Below, piece after piece: positions 38,186 through 49,680 of a DNA stretch of 64,000 nt. The notes under the pieces are model-generated. The model saw nothing but the letters and a program-made list of their open reading frames with translations. It did no database searches and was not told the DNA's origin. Source of the stretch: Paramarasmius palmivorus (lineage: Eukaryota > Basidiomycota > Agaricomycetes > Agaricales > Marasmiaceae). The position numbers and the translations under genes are program-made. The stretch spans positions 186,001 through 250,000 of the forward strand of contig JAYKXP010000025.1 of the NCBI GenBank assembly GCA_037176845.1, given 5' to 3'. How positions within the stretch are numbered: the stretch's first letter is position 1; each line of letters opens with the position of its first letter.

Positions 38186-38811
38186 GTCCATGTTCGTCTT
38201 GTATGCCTGTAACATAGTATCTGTGACGATTCCAATACAATCATCAAGTTTTCTCCTTTGCGAGATGCGCCGTCAAGGCAGCTCCTGGGCTCGAAGAAGC
38301 TTCATCACAGCCTTCGTGAGCTGGTCCCAGAGCTCGTGCTATCAGCGCCTTCATCATTCTCTTCAGCCCCTGGTACTACGATGTTGACAACGCTCAACGA
38401 TCTTATCATAGGATGCTCTCGCGTCGGGCTGGGCGGGATCTGGAGCCAGCATGTTTCCTTGATACTGTACTTGTTTAAAGAATTGGAGTATCACTAGCCG
38501 TGATCGGTGAGCTTCGTCTTATAACTCTGTATTGCGGCAATCACTGGTACTGATAGATCAAAAGTAGACTGTTATGCTACACCGTGGCCGCGGTACGGGC
38601 TGTGAGGCCCAAATTCATTGCAACGGCGAAGATTCACCACCTAAACTCGAGATTACGCCCAAACATCATGCAGCGGTATTGGGGCAAATACCCTCTCGAC
38701 GATCCGATCCTTTCGTGGACATAGCTTGCCGTAGCCCGTTCATATAAATAACCCATGAACTCAGGACTTTGACCAAGAAAAGGACGATACTTACTATGAG
38801 CACACAACTCA
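38186..38811. other. Spacer before the membrane-protein array
   Basis: No gene recognised. It carries the 3' side of the MYND gene and the promoter of the first membrane-protein copy. A frame from 38258 has no motif. Confidence 0.5.
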
Positions 38812-40438
38812 ATGTGGTAAGTACCTATCATGGATATCCTATGTTTTCCTTTCTCAAACAGCTGGTCTACAAAGGAATTTCGGGCTTATTGTGAAGCCAC
38901 AATACCCCAGATACAAAGCTACAAACAACTGAACGACTATGGCATATACCGCTTTGCTGCTATTGCCGCCGTGAGTGTCTGTCTGTCTTCCGTCTCTCCA
39001 CGAATTAAGCAATACACTAGATCCTGTATATCGTATACGGTACGGTTCTCACGCTGCCCCTGCTTCTTCAGGTTCTCTCCTTGACAGAGCTGTCGAAACA
39101 GGCGTATACCTCGTATTGTTCGGAACTTGCATTCACGTTCTTTTCAAACGAAAGCCGGGTCGATATCGCATACATTTCCTGGCAATCTTAACGCTGTTCG
39201 TGTTGGCGACTGCGGCTCTTGTCATCAGCACGATAACGCAACTAGATGGGATCACCGTCGCATCGGAAGCTACTCTGCTCATGACCGCCCCACTTGATCT
39301 ATGCCTGGAATCTGTACCTAGTCTCCGTGACATGTCTGGTAGCGATCAAGAGCTCTTCAAGTAAGTATATCTTCTGAGCTATACATACCATCACTGAATA
39401 ATTCATCTCAGCCCTGCCATGGCCACTTTGGCTAGTTTGAACACCGTTCGACAGGCGCTCCTCATAGCTTCAAAGTGAGTTCTCTTCTATCAATTCTCAG
39501 TCGTCAAGTTCATTAGATCCGAGCAGCATAGTGACAGATTCAATCCTGGCCAACCAGGTCGCTCATTCATCATCCAGATATGGAGATGCTATCTTGTCTG
39601 GGGGCGGCGGAGAAGATTCATCGTCGCACCGGTTATTCTGTGCATAGCCAATAACGGTCAGTACATGATTTCTTATCTCGCAGCCGAAAGCCCACCGCAT
39701 TTATGATTTTCTTCGCAGTTATTGCAATTGCTTTTATGGCTTATTTTCCGTCTGTGTTTGCGGCCGGTACACCAACAGGAACAGTCCAATTCTCGGGTTT
39801 GTACCTATACACAATATTCCTCTCATTTTCCGTCGCTACCAATCTATTGTTGTCATTCCTAATAGGTTTGCCTCGCTCGTTTCTTGAAGTCATCGTACTG
39901 ATAGAATTCTCCGCAGCTGGAAGAATCGCCTATATTGCTCGGGTGGCCATCAAGTATGTCGGAAAGGACGTCCGGAACATGTACAGGACTGTCATAGCCA
40001 TAACGTGAGTCAGCGTTTTTCATCTGTCTAAAAATCAGTCTAAAGTTGAATGGCAGTTTGGAATCAGGGCTCATCTATCCTGCTGTGCTTGTCATATTTG
40101 TCGCGTGCAAGGAAAGGATTGGTGATGACATTACCGGGCTCGCTTCCTCTGTGGCAATTGCTGCTCAATTTGGCCTTCACCTAGCCGCTGTAAGTGACCG
40201 TGGCTAGTATGAATTTGTGAAGTCATAGTCTCATAAGCCCGTCTAGGGGATCGCCCCAACGCTTGTTATTGTACGCACAAGCCTCGGTGTCGCCATTGAG
40301 GACACCAAGAGCTGTATATCGACATTTCGTGCTGGGGAACGCGCCGACTTGGAACTTCCCCTAAGCACCGGCCCCGTCTTGGACATCTCTCGGTCTGCTT
40401 CTGTGGCACGGATCACTGACGATGGCAATGGCATCTAG
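38812..40438 (+). CDS. Seven-pass-like fungal membrane protein, copy A
   Basis: Multi-exon gene. Joined exons read YKQLNDYGIYRFAAIAA, ILYIVYG, VYLVLFGTCIHVLFKRKPGR, HFLAILTLFVLATAALVIS, IWRCYLVWGRRRRFIVAPVI, TIFLSFSVATNLLLSFLI, AGRIAYIARVAIKYVGK, YRTVIAITLESGLIYPAVL, and the end block GIAPTLVIVRTSLGVAIED with LPLSTGPVLDISRS. About seven hydrophobic spans. This matches a multi-pass family found in many copies in agaricomycetes; I know no proven function. The first exon is tiny and its ATG (38812) was chosen because it gives the right phase; the better-looking ATG at 38796 leads to a stop after splicing. The 3' stop is at 40438. Closest paralogues lie at 43.2, 51.8 and 61.8 kb. Confidence 0.78.
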
Positions 40439-40717
40439 TCTGGCATATAAAAATGTGGTCATTTCTCGACGTTATGGCCTGGAATGCACACATTTTATCC
40501 GATAATTGTATTTAAATACTGCTAGCAGTACACTCTCCATAAAGCGCAAGTCACTACTATCGATCCCTCGAGATATCGCCATCTCCGTCGCAATCAAATT
40601 AAGCCAATACGACAGAACCGGTCAATTATCGGCGAAATTTTTCTCGCTCTGTGCTATTCCTCATGCAGGCAAACATTCCTTGACCTGGACTAATTATGTA
40701 TAAGTTTCCGCATACCA

Positions 40718-40811
40718 TTCTGGGGAACGCGTCGATACGGAGCTTTCAGTTATCCCAGATATCTATCGGTCTGCAGTCGTAGCCCAAAAGGCTGACGAAG
40801 AAAGCGGCTAA
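40718..40811 (+). pseudogene. Tail remnant of the membrane-protein family
   Basis: GGGGAACGCGTCGATACGG through TCTATCGGTCTGCAGTCGT resembles the last exon of copies A and C (GERANAELPV...DISRPAVVP). The rest of the gene is missing. It implies a further copy once stood between A and B. Confidence 0.55.
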
Positions 40812-41539
40812 GGAGTCTGGTATAAATTCACGGGTCTACGGCTCGACATCTATACACAGTAGACACTTATCCAAAACAACGCCCTTCCCAACCAAAGTCT
40901 ACAATTAAGTATGGCCATCGCTCGCAGAAACTCAGATAACTCTTCCGAGTCTTTCCCAAGTTCGACCTTTCGGAGCAACTTTATACAATGCTCGAGGCAT
41001 TCTGCCGTACCAAAGCTATTCCCTACAAACGATTCAGTGAATCCAATGCCCATTGGTCTCGAGAAGTGTTTTTACGCACCATCGTCCATATAATAACCTA
41101 AGATATCTGAGGGGAAAGGCACCTCGGTTATGCAGTTCTTGCATGCCAGGAAGCATCCAATACCGACATGGCGCGGAGACATTAGAGTCGCGACTGGATC
41201 GCTTTCTAGCCACAGAAGAGCACGAGATGGGATATCGTAGTTAGAGTTGGCGTGAAGTGTTGGAAAGCGAGGTGTCGCGAGGTGTACATTTCCAGGCGTA
41301 GTATCCTTCGCTGAGCTCCACGGCATGCAATGTTGGTAGCCAGCAGAAGCCAGGGCTGCCTATTGACGCAGTGGACCACGAGCTGCTCAGCGCAATCCCA
41401 TTCTGAAATTACAAGCTGATCCCTTTCCTAATCTAGGAGGAGGCCGTTTGCTAAGGAACTGAAGTAAATCTTCCTGGTGGTACCTCAGAGAACACCTTCG
41501 TATCTTCCTTGATTTCCCATATGCACCCTCGATCATGGA

Positions 41540-41760
41540 TCATTCCTAGTACCGAGCCTCCAGCCTCTCAACCATCATATATCTCGCGTGAAAACTGCAA
41601 GCCCTTCGATTCTTCAACTCGGACAGTGGATGTTGGAGCGAAAAAGCCTATTCTTGGCCCCGGGCGGTGTGCTGGTGAAGAATTCGAGATTCGAGAGGAT
41701 TTGGGTTCGGAGCAATAATCTTGTCTCCGGATGATCATGCCTCGAGAGCTAATGCATGGA
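41540..41760. repeat. Dispersed repeat, family R3
   Basis: Contains GATGTTGGAGCGAAAAAGCC and CCCGGGCGGTGTGCTGGTGA. Related segments lie at about 45900-46000, 47080-47180, 49680-49830 and 56165-56300, all on the same strand and all diverged. No coding potential of its own is evident. Confidence 0.6.
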
Positions 41761-41939
41761 TATGTCGAAGAAGGGATTATGAAGGAATTGAATGATAATC
41801 CTGAATCGACGTTCGGGTCCGACTCTCGGGCGCTTTTTTCCCCTTCCTTCTCCCATCTCCCTGCTCCTCGCGATGACTCCGAATCACACATACACCTTTC
41901 TTCATCGACTAAACATGCAAAAACGAGCAACGAGAGGCC

Positions 41940-43160
41940 GAAATAAGCACTTGAATAGCCTATTTCGGTTCAAATCTAGACAGTCGAAGCAGGCAATGTG
42001 CTCGTGCCCGGTCATTGTTATACTCAAACGCGGAACTAGGTCATAGTTCGGCCTCTCGACTCCTTGTCCGAGGAGCTCCAACAGCAGTAGCTAACACTTG
42101 ACTTACCAACGTGTTTCGTATCCTCGCTCGCAACTGAGTCAACACTGCGGTCTTGAGTGATCATCCATCTTCACCATCTTCGCCGTCTTCATCAGCGTGC
42201 TTCTCTTAATATCAAACTCAGTTGACGCTCCAAGATCAAGTATCACAATCCGATGATATGCCACAGTATCCGATATTCCTAGTGATATTCTTGGAGCCGT
42301 CGTCTAACCAATGGGCTTCATACTATGTCTCACATCCGATGGACTACTATATACAGCTATATACCAGGTTTGGGTGGTAGGAGTCCGCCAGTCAAATGGC
42401 CCGAAAATGCTTGCCGTGTTACCAGTAAGTTTTCTCTCTAGCAACGACAATCACTCATTTTTCGATTGAAGCGCTTGACGAATGACTTTCGTGCGATTTA
42501 CGACGTCGCTATCGTACGAGTCTTGGCGGGGCTCCACTAGCAAAGGCTAGAGATAATGCTAGGAGGATATCAGTCCTCATCTACATAAAAAGTTCTCCGT
42601 TTTCGCTTCAGGATCGGAACAACGGAACCGTCATACAACCATGTTGTGCTGTATCCATCATCGGAAGATCATTGCATCGCAGCGGCCTGGTGCACGACCT
42701 CAGGACCTTGCCATCAGTTCAGAATTTCGGAAAGAGGGTACACTTCTTGCAGTGATTCTGGCGTATCCCATGACGCTTTGGATCAGAGCTCGGATCGCAA
42801 GTATGCAGTTCGCGTCCGTGCTTGCCGCATTGATTGACAGATATATTTCTTCAGGTTTTCCATCTCTGTATTCGCGATATCAACAGCAGTCTCCCTCTTC
42901 TGCTAGCTTCTGGGCCTCTTGCCTTGCGCAATACCAGATTAGCCACCCCCTCCTGTGGCGTACCTAGTGGGTCTATTTTCTTTGCTTTCTGTTCGCGGAT
43001 CTCACCGTCTCAAGGCTAAACAGCTCATCAATCCACCTTCTCAATAGGTCAGTTTGGTGTATCGAATCCATCAACCCATTGTTGTCTCCAGTAGGAGCCC
43101 GGCAGCACATAACATTCTCTTCAAGATACTTATTGAACCGCTCCATCTACTAAATTCAGA
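41940..43160. repeat. Upstream block of copy B (direct duplicate of 50300-51780)
   Basis: A block of about 1.2 kb shares long stretches with 50300-51780, for example the segment around GATATGCCACAGTATCCGAT, CTACTATATACAGCTATATA and CGTACGAGTCTTGGCGGGGC. It ends just before the start of copy B, as its partner ends just before copy C. A part (about 42205-42440) recurs inverted at 63780-64000 upstream of copy D. Confidence 0.8.
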
Positions 43161-43209
43161 ATAAGCACTGCGAAGAGAACCGAAATTTTCGACTCAGTTG
43201 TTGCAGGTC

Positions 43210-44916
43210 ATGGATAGACAAGATTTCGATAAGGTGTGTCCCTTACAGCTGTTCTGTATCCAGCTCCCTAAATACGATATGTCTACAAAAGAACTTTGAA
43301 TATTACTGCAGGTTCACGATACCGTACCTAGGAGAATTCAAACAAGTGAATGATGAACAGATACACCATCTTGCGGTCCTCGCTGCTGTGAGTAGAAACC
43401 CTAATGCTTTAACCCAGGCAACATTAACCTTCAAAAACAACTCGCTAGATTTTGTATCTCATATACGGTATGGCTGTCACGCTTTCAAGTTCCTGGTTTT
43501 GAACGATGATTCATTATTGAATAGGTGCATACGTCGTGCTATTTGGAATTTGCATCCGCATTCTTCTCAAGCGAAGACATGGCCGTTATCGTTTACATTG
43601 CCTATCGATCACGATACTCTTTGTGCTCGCGACTATGGCTACCATTGTTGGGACGATCGTCGAATTGAAACGCGTTAGCGCCGCATTGAGAGGCATCCTG
43701 GACCTAGTCCCGCCATGCTGGCTCTGCCGGGAGGTTTTACCCGAGTTGGAATACTATGAACCAGAAAGCGCCTGGTACGCACGTTCTTATGATGGGCACA
43801 CTGAATGGCAGACATAGTAATGGCTACAAATGTTCTAGGGCCTTCGTAGCAGCTAGTAACAAGATGAAGATCTTTCAGCTCACTCTCCTTTTGGTTTCAA
43901 AGTGAGCAATCTCTGCTATACAGGATTCAAGTCAAGAACAAGTTCTAATACGAGCAGCATAACCGCAGATTTAATTCTGGTATGATCGTTTGACTGTCCC
44001 CCTTTCACGTATCCTAATGTGTTGTACTAGATATGGAGATGCTATTTTGTGTGGGGGCAGAGTAGAAAAGTTATCATTGTACCGGCTGTTCTATGTGCTG
44101 TGAATAATGGTAAGTGAACTTTCCCATATATTTCACAGTCCTGACGTCGCCATTCATACTTTGATTGCGCAGTTGCTGCGATCGTTTTTTTTGCATACTT
44201 TCATGATTCAGTCGGTGCTATTTTATTCAGTAATGAACTATGGTGGCCAGACCAGTATTTCTACCTCTACATGGCGTTTCTCTCAGGGACTATCCTCACC
44301 AATTTATTGTTAACATTGTTGATAGGTTTGTCCAGGTTCAATTTCACCTCCGCGTCTCGCTCATGAATACTTTCCGACTCGAAGCTGGTAGGATCATCTA
44401 CATCAGTAGAGAAGCGACAAAATACATCGGAAAGAGCCATAGAAATATGTACAAGACCGTTGTTGCTATAACGTGCGTCACAGTAACCCTTATTTCTGTA
44501 AGATAGCACTCTAACCTTTCATAGTATGGAATCCGGGCTTATTTATCCCACTACACTGATCATCTACATTGCATTCACTGTAGCCGGCTCTCAGTCTGAG
44601 ATCCGAGAAGTTCTTCCGAGGAGCACCACTTACTCTATCTTCTCGACTGTCGCCCAGTACACTCTCCACCAAGCCGCTGTGAGTGAAGCTACTTGTTCCC
44701 TATTCGTCTCACACCTCACCATTCCTGTCCCAGGGAATTGCCCCAACCCTCGTCATCGTACGTACAAGCCTCGGTATCGCCATCGAAGACACCAAAAGTT
44801 GTATCACGACATTCCGTGCCGGGCAACGCGACGATACCCAAGTCGATATCCTACAGTCTCAGAGCACTGGTGGGCCCGTCCTAGACATCTCTCGGTCGAA
44901 TGGTCCAGGAAATTGA
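43210..44916 (+). CDS. Seven-pass-like fungal membrane protein, copy B
   Basis: Paralogue of copy A. Exon 1 starts ATG at 43210 (MDRQDFDK) and splices at GT-GTGTCC to give KVFTIPYLGEFKQVNDEQIH, aligned with the other copies. Further blocks: AYVVLFGICIRILLKRRHGR, HCLSITILFVLATMATIVG, IWRCYFVWGQSRKVIIVPAV, VAAIVFFAYFHDSVGAILF, LYMAFLSGTILTNLLLTLLI, GRIIYISREATKYIGK, MESGLIYPTTLIIYIAF, GIAPTLVIVRTSLGIAIED and DISRSNGPGN before the stop at 44916. No break found, though several small exons were joined by eye. Its C-terminal tail and 3' flank are closest to copy D, whereas its upstream block is closest to that of copy C. Confidence 0.75.
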
Positions 44917-44929
44917 TAAACTCGCGTTC

Positions 44930-45240
44930 TACCCTATTTATCCAATTGCTGTTTTTATTCCACACTTCCCGGGGCTCGCATTCCTTCCGAATCCCGATTC
45001 CCAAGTTTGACGTCGTTGGTCCGAAATTTGACAACTGTAACAAAGCTAGGATACTATTTATTCCGAGTTCCCTACGAGTACAATACAAACAATACGCCGG
45101 TGAATGACAGTCCAACATTATTTGTGCGTATCCGAGTCGTTCGTCCAAACTTCCAAGGAGATGCACCCGAATCAGACATGCAGTTCTCACATGCAACGAC
45201 GCGGAGACACTAGAGTCACCGAGCACGAGATGTAATCACT
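44930..45240. repeat. 3'-flank repeat of membrane-protein copies (R4)
   Basis: Found reverse-complemented at about 61490-61830, downstream of copy D; a shorter diverged piece is at 41090-41240. Shared text includes AGGATACTATTTATTCCGAG / GTATTGTACTCGTAGGGAAC on the opposite strand. It was duplicated together with the gene. Confidence 0.75.
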
Positions 45241-45449
45241 GAACCATGACTGGGTGATATCAGCGTAGAGCCTTGGCAAGCATAGTATTGCGAAGTGTAC
45301 AATTCAAGTCTGAGTCGTAAAATCCTTAGCTGAGCTCCAACGCATCCAAAGATGGTAGTCAGCCCACTCTGAAAATAGCCCTTTCCTAATCTCCCCTGTC
45401 ACGATACTTGAATTTCCTCGTTCTCCAGAAGCGCTTTCCGTGCGCCCAG

Positions 45450-45560
45450 TTTGAATGCTCCTAGGAGAAGTCGTTTGCTAAGGAATTTTCCTCAGAGCAA
45501 GTGAACATGTACGTACCGTCCTTCCAAGTTCTCCCGGTCTGTTTCCCCATTTCAGTGTCA
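45450..45560. repeat. Dispersed repeat, family R2
   Basis: Shared core: TTTGAACGCTCCT..., an AG-rich stretch, then CCTCAGAGCAAGTGAAC and GTACCTTCC...CCCAGCC. Other copies at about 45830-45910, 46300-46390, 46950-47060, 48355-48450, 55990-56135 (plus) and 60925-61030, 61200-61340 (minus). Not recognised as a known element; perhaps debris of a non-autonomous element. Confidence 0.55.
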
Positions 45561-47559
45561 TAGTATCCAGCCTCTGGTCTCTCAACGTTCAACGATCGAA
45601 CCCCAATCCCGGTGCATGTTGGACGCAGTGCGAAAAGGGCTTGGGAGATCTTGTATCCGAACGTGTAGAATCCAAGTCCGCCAGTGGATATTTCGAAGAG
45701 CCTATTTGAAGACGTTCGCCGGCGGATCCAAGACGTTCTGGCGCGGTCTGCTCGAATTGTGCAAAGATGACACCAAGGGGCCGATTTCGGTTTGAAAGTC
45801 AATAGATCGTGAGGAAGAACTGAGTACTGAAGTAAGTTCTCCTGGTGGTCGGAGAAGTAAACGCGTGCCTACCTGCCCTTGTTCCCCCATGTCAGTTTCC
45901 TAGTACCCAGCCCCAGTCTCTCCGAGTCGACGGTCAAATGCCTCGCGTCTTCAACAATTCGGATAGTGCATGTTGGAGCGAAAAAGCCTATTCCTGGGCC
46001 CACACGAAACCTTTGGCATTCGGCGCATTAATCTTGCATCCTTTTAGAGCTAATGTTGAGGCCCGGTCATGAACTTGAACAATATCGAGTACAGTGTAGT
46101 GTCCGCTGTCAATTAAACCATGAATCGCCGGCGGATGACGTTCGAGTTAACGTTCAAGGTAGGCATTCGGCTCCTCACGATGAACACGGTGTACATTTCC
46201 CAATCTCCCACTGGCAGAATCAAAGGCTGCCCCTTCCCGAGTCCTAAAGCTTATAATTAAAGCCTAATCTCGCCTCAGGCTGTACATGGACACTTCCAAA
46301 GGCCTGTTTGAACGCTCTTGGAAGTCATTTGCTAGGGAACTTGGTACCTCAGTGAACATGTACGTACCTTTCCTTATAACCTTCCCCAGCCCTGTTTTCT
46401 AGTACGGTGTACCCAGCTTCTAGTCTCTCGCCTCGCGGCGGTACATGTTAAGAGAGCGAAGAAGCCTGCTAGTGAAAACTCTGGGATTCGATAACGAAGA
46501 TCCGCATTTGGTGCGCTCTGCCTTGAGATCTGTCGAGGTATATACGTATGAACTCGAAGTTTGCATCCTGAACCCGAAGACGCGGTACTTCCCTTTCCCT
46601 TCCTCTTTTCTACTCCTCTGAATCACACATACACCCGGAGGAATCATACAGCAACCAAAGTCGTAGCCTCCAATGAAAGGCCGCCTGTTAAGCGCGCTCT
46701 GAAAATTGCCCCATTCCGAGTCCTAATCTCCCCTGTATGTTCTTCAGAAGATGTGTCCAAGCATGCCAGTGAACATGTTGAGGGTATGAATTTGACTCGG
46801 AAGCTTGTATCCTCAACCGGATGTTCGAGTCCACTTTTCCTTCCTCTTTCCTGCTCCTCGCGATGACTCCTCTGAATAACACATAATTACGCCCTTCTTC
46901 GTTGACCCGGAGGAATCGTTTTACGGTTTTCCCTGATCCAGCCCAGTTTGAACGCTCCTCGCGAGGAAGAACTAAAGTAAATTCTCCTGGAGGTACCTCA
47001 GCAGATTCAGTGCCGAACGCGTACCTTCCCAATTCCAATTTCCTAGTACCCATCCAGCCTTCTCCGAGTCGAGAGTCAACACCCCAATCATTGATTACCA
47101 TTCGGACCATGCATATTGGAACTTGGAACTTCGAAAAAAAGCCTGGTGGTGTGCTCGCGCTAATCAGACCCATGAGTCCGAGCGCTTCTGGGAGTGCACG
47201 CGGTGCGATAATCGATATCTTTGCATCCGAGTACGGTATGCCTTGAGATCTTGAGAGTGGATATGTATCTGTTGCCGTTGAACGTTGAATTGAAGCTTGA
47301 AGTATGACCTCGAAATTTGAAGCTGATTTAGAACTTTGACGTGAACGTTCGGGTCCAAGGTGTGCGCGGGCGCTTATACCGACAAGACTTCAACTTCAAG
47401 GGCACCAGACGTCTGGTCACTCTAGATCTGAGGTTTTCAATTTTGGTACAGCTAGCTAGTAGGTATTAGGAAGGGTATATACACCGTACAGCATAGATAG
47501 ATTGTACAGTCCAAAGTACTTGGTATAAATAACACCGCGACTCGCCCCAACTTCCAGGT

Positions 47560-49680
47560 CATTCATTACCGAGAAACGTCGGAGGAAGCAGGTATAGTAT
47601 AAACGTCTGGCGTGAAGAAAAAGCAGAGAAGGAGCAGGGCTATTGAATATTTGAATGACCGTCTCGGGAGTTGGTTTTATAGCTATAGGGCCCGGAATTG
47701 CTGAGAAAACGCGTCAAGTGAATGACCGCACAACATTTCAAGCTTCAAATGCCTTGCAATTGAGAGGTGTTCGGCGAAGGCATAGATGCGACGGATTCTG
47801 AAAAGCAACTTGTCAAGGTCAGCGTCGAATCTAAGAGCAAAAGAAAAAAGGCAACGTACTATTACCTCAACCAGGTGTATAACAACATCCTTCAAAAACC
47901 TAGACCCAACCCGACTAAACCCGACCACTTTGCGAAAAAAAAAAATGCCACTGCCGATGTCGAGGAACGTCGTGTCGTGTCTTCAGGACTCGGGCCCAGA
48001 AACGAAAATCAAGATCATGCCATTACCAGGGTCCATCAAAGGCAGTGTTGGTCCTTGGAAAGCTGACCCAACCTTGAAAACGTCGGACGTGAAGAATAGC
48101 AGGAACAGGGTTTACTGAGAAGACGCGTCGATCGCGAGTGAAAAGCTTCAAGTGCGGTAGACTAGCCCTTGCAATTGAGAGGTACGGTGTTTGGCGAAGG
48201 ATGCGGTCTGTCACATATCAAGGTCAGCATCCAAAAAAAAAAAACGCCCAAGGCAACATACCTCAACCGGCATCCTTCCTCCTTCAAAACCCAGCGTTGA
48301 CCAGGAGGAATCGTACTCGCCGACGGAGCTACACTCCCAAGTCTATCGCGAAGAACTAAAGTCAATCGTCCTAATACCCCAGAGCAGTGAACGCGTACCT
48401 TTCTTCTCCTGTTTCCTGTTTCCCCCGGGCCATTCCTAGCACCCAAGAATCAACACCCATTCGGAAACTTGGAGTGAGCTGCGAAAAAAGGCTGCTAGAG
48501 AGCGTTCTGTGTCCTGAGTCTCAGTAAGTTGTCAGAAGAAGCATCGACGCGCATCCGAGTAGAGTATGCCTTCCGACTCCCGAGTGAATATGTATCTATT
48601 GACGTTGGGGTATGAAGCAACAGGTTGAAGCTTGAATCCGGATGACGTTCGGGTCCAAGGCGTGCACGGGCGCTTATACCGTTTTCAATGTCTGGCTCCT
48701 CGTTTTTGGTACAGCTAGCTAGTAGGTAGTAGGAAGGGTATATACATACGTGTACACCGGCACCATAAACCATAGATAGAGATACGTAGATCGTACAGTC
48801 CAACTCCAAGAACATAAATAACACTCGCCCCTTCTCCCAACCCAATTCAACGCACAGAATCTACTTCGTTCTCTCACCCATTGCCTTCCTCTCCGCCCAA
48901 TCCAACCACCTCACAAGATCCTTGCCCAAAGTCCGCACAATGAAGGAAGGAAACACGATCCACAACCCATTAGGGATAACCCAGAATAAGATGAGTGTTC
49001 GGAGGTCGTTGTGGCCTATGGCGCAAAAGTTGCAGTAGTATTCCTGTTTTCATTTAGGTTTTCGTTTAGGAAGGAGATAAAGGTGAAGTTAGTTGAGTGA
49101 GGAAGTGATAAGAAGGAGAGGAAGCACCTGCGCCCTTGAATACAACACCGTCTTCGCCAGCGTCAGTCCTGCGCTCAAGAAGCCTACTAGGACCCAACGC
49201 ATTCGGAAGTCTGGGGAACCGGTGAACCCATTTGTGCCTAAGCATACAACAACGTCTTAGTTGCATGAGTCATTTCGCAAAGAACAAAGAAAGCAGACGG
49301 GAACTCACCCAACAAATAAACCAATCCCCAACCGTCTCCAACAAATTCATCAAACTCTGCGCATTCGTGAAACCCCCTCCTTCTCCTCTCGCTGCTTCTT
49401 CTCATGTGTGAATCCTGTAGACTAAATCGACGTTCTGATGAATCAAATACGGTTTCCAGAGGAAGTGGAGATCCCCGCCGAACATCGACCGGGGACGAAG
49501 GAGGCAGTACGAGGCGTCCCGGAGGATTATGGGGAGTGTTAAGATGAACCAGAGGGAGGCTAGGGTGTGTTTGCGTGGTTTGGGCGGGGTTTATGGGGTT
49601 GGGGAGGTGGTGATGATTTTTGGGGAGCTGTTTGGGCCGGCTATGTTGGATTTGGTGGTCAGAGAGCCGTTTCCATCCTC
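47560..49680. repeat. Segmental duplication, left copy
   Basis: Corresponds to 55255-57420 with many small indels. It includes a tandem pair of R1 repeats (cores near 47765 and 48185, with TCGGCGAAGGCATAGATGCG), the block GGGTATATACATACGTGTAC with an AT-rich promoter-like tail (48730-48850), and a dead copy of the EXPERA-like gene. Confidence 0.75.
48861..49680 (-). pseudogene. EXPERA-like membrane protein, dead copy
   Basis: Aligns with the intact gene at 56647-57436 along its whole length, including both intron positions, but carries at least two in-frame stops (a TGA after VYRIHT near 49403, and a TAA in the N-terminal linker near 49590). The 5' end breaks off at about 49680, where family R3 sequence begins, so the start codon is lost. 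The last exon (GHNDLRTLILFWVIPNGLW) is almost unchanged. Confidence 0.75.

Larger units (their letters stand above)
40439..43209. other. Repeat mosaic between membrane-protein copies A and B
   Basis: No intact gene. It holds a tail remnant of the membrane-protein family (about 40718-40811), a dispersed-repeat segment (41090-41240), another (41540-41760), and from about 41940 a block shared with the upstream region of copy C. Confidence 0.55.
44917..48860. other. Gene-free repeat mosaic
   Basis: Nearly 4 kb without a supportable gene. It is built from diverged copies of short repeats: the 3'-flank repeat of copies B and D (44930-45240), family R2 (45450-45560, 45830-45910, 46300-46390, 46950-47060), family R3, and the tandem block at 47560-48235 that belongs to a segmental duplication. 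Confidence 0.6.
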
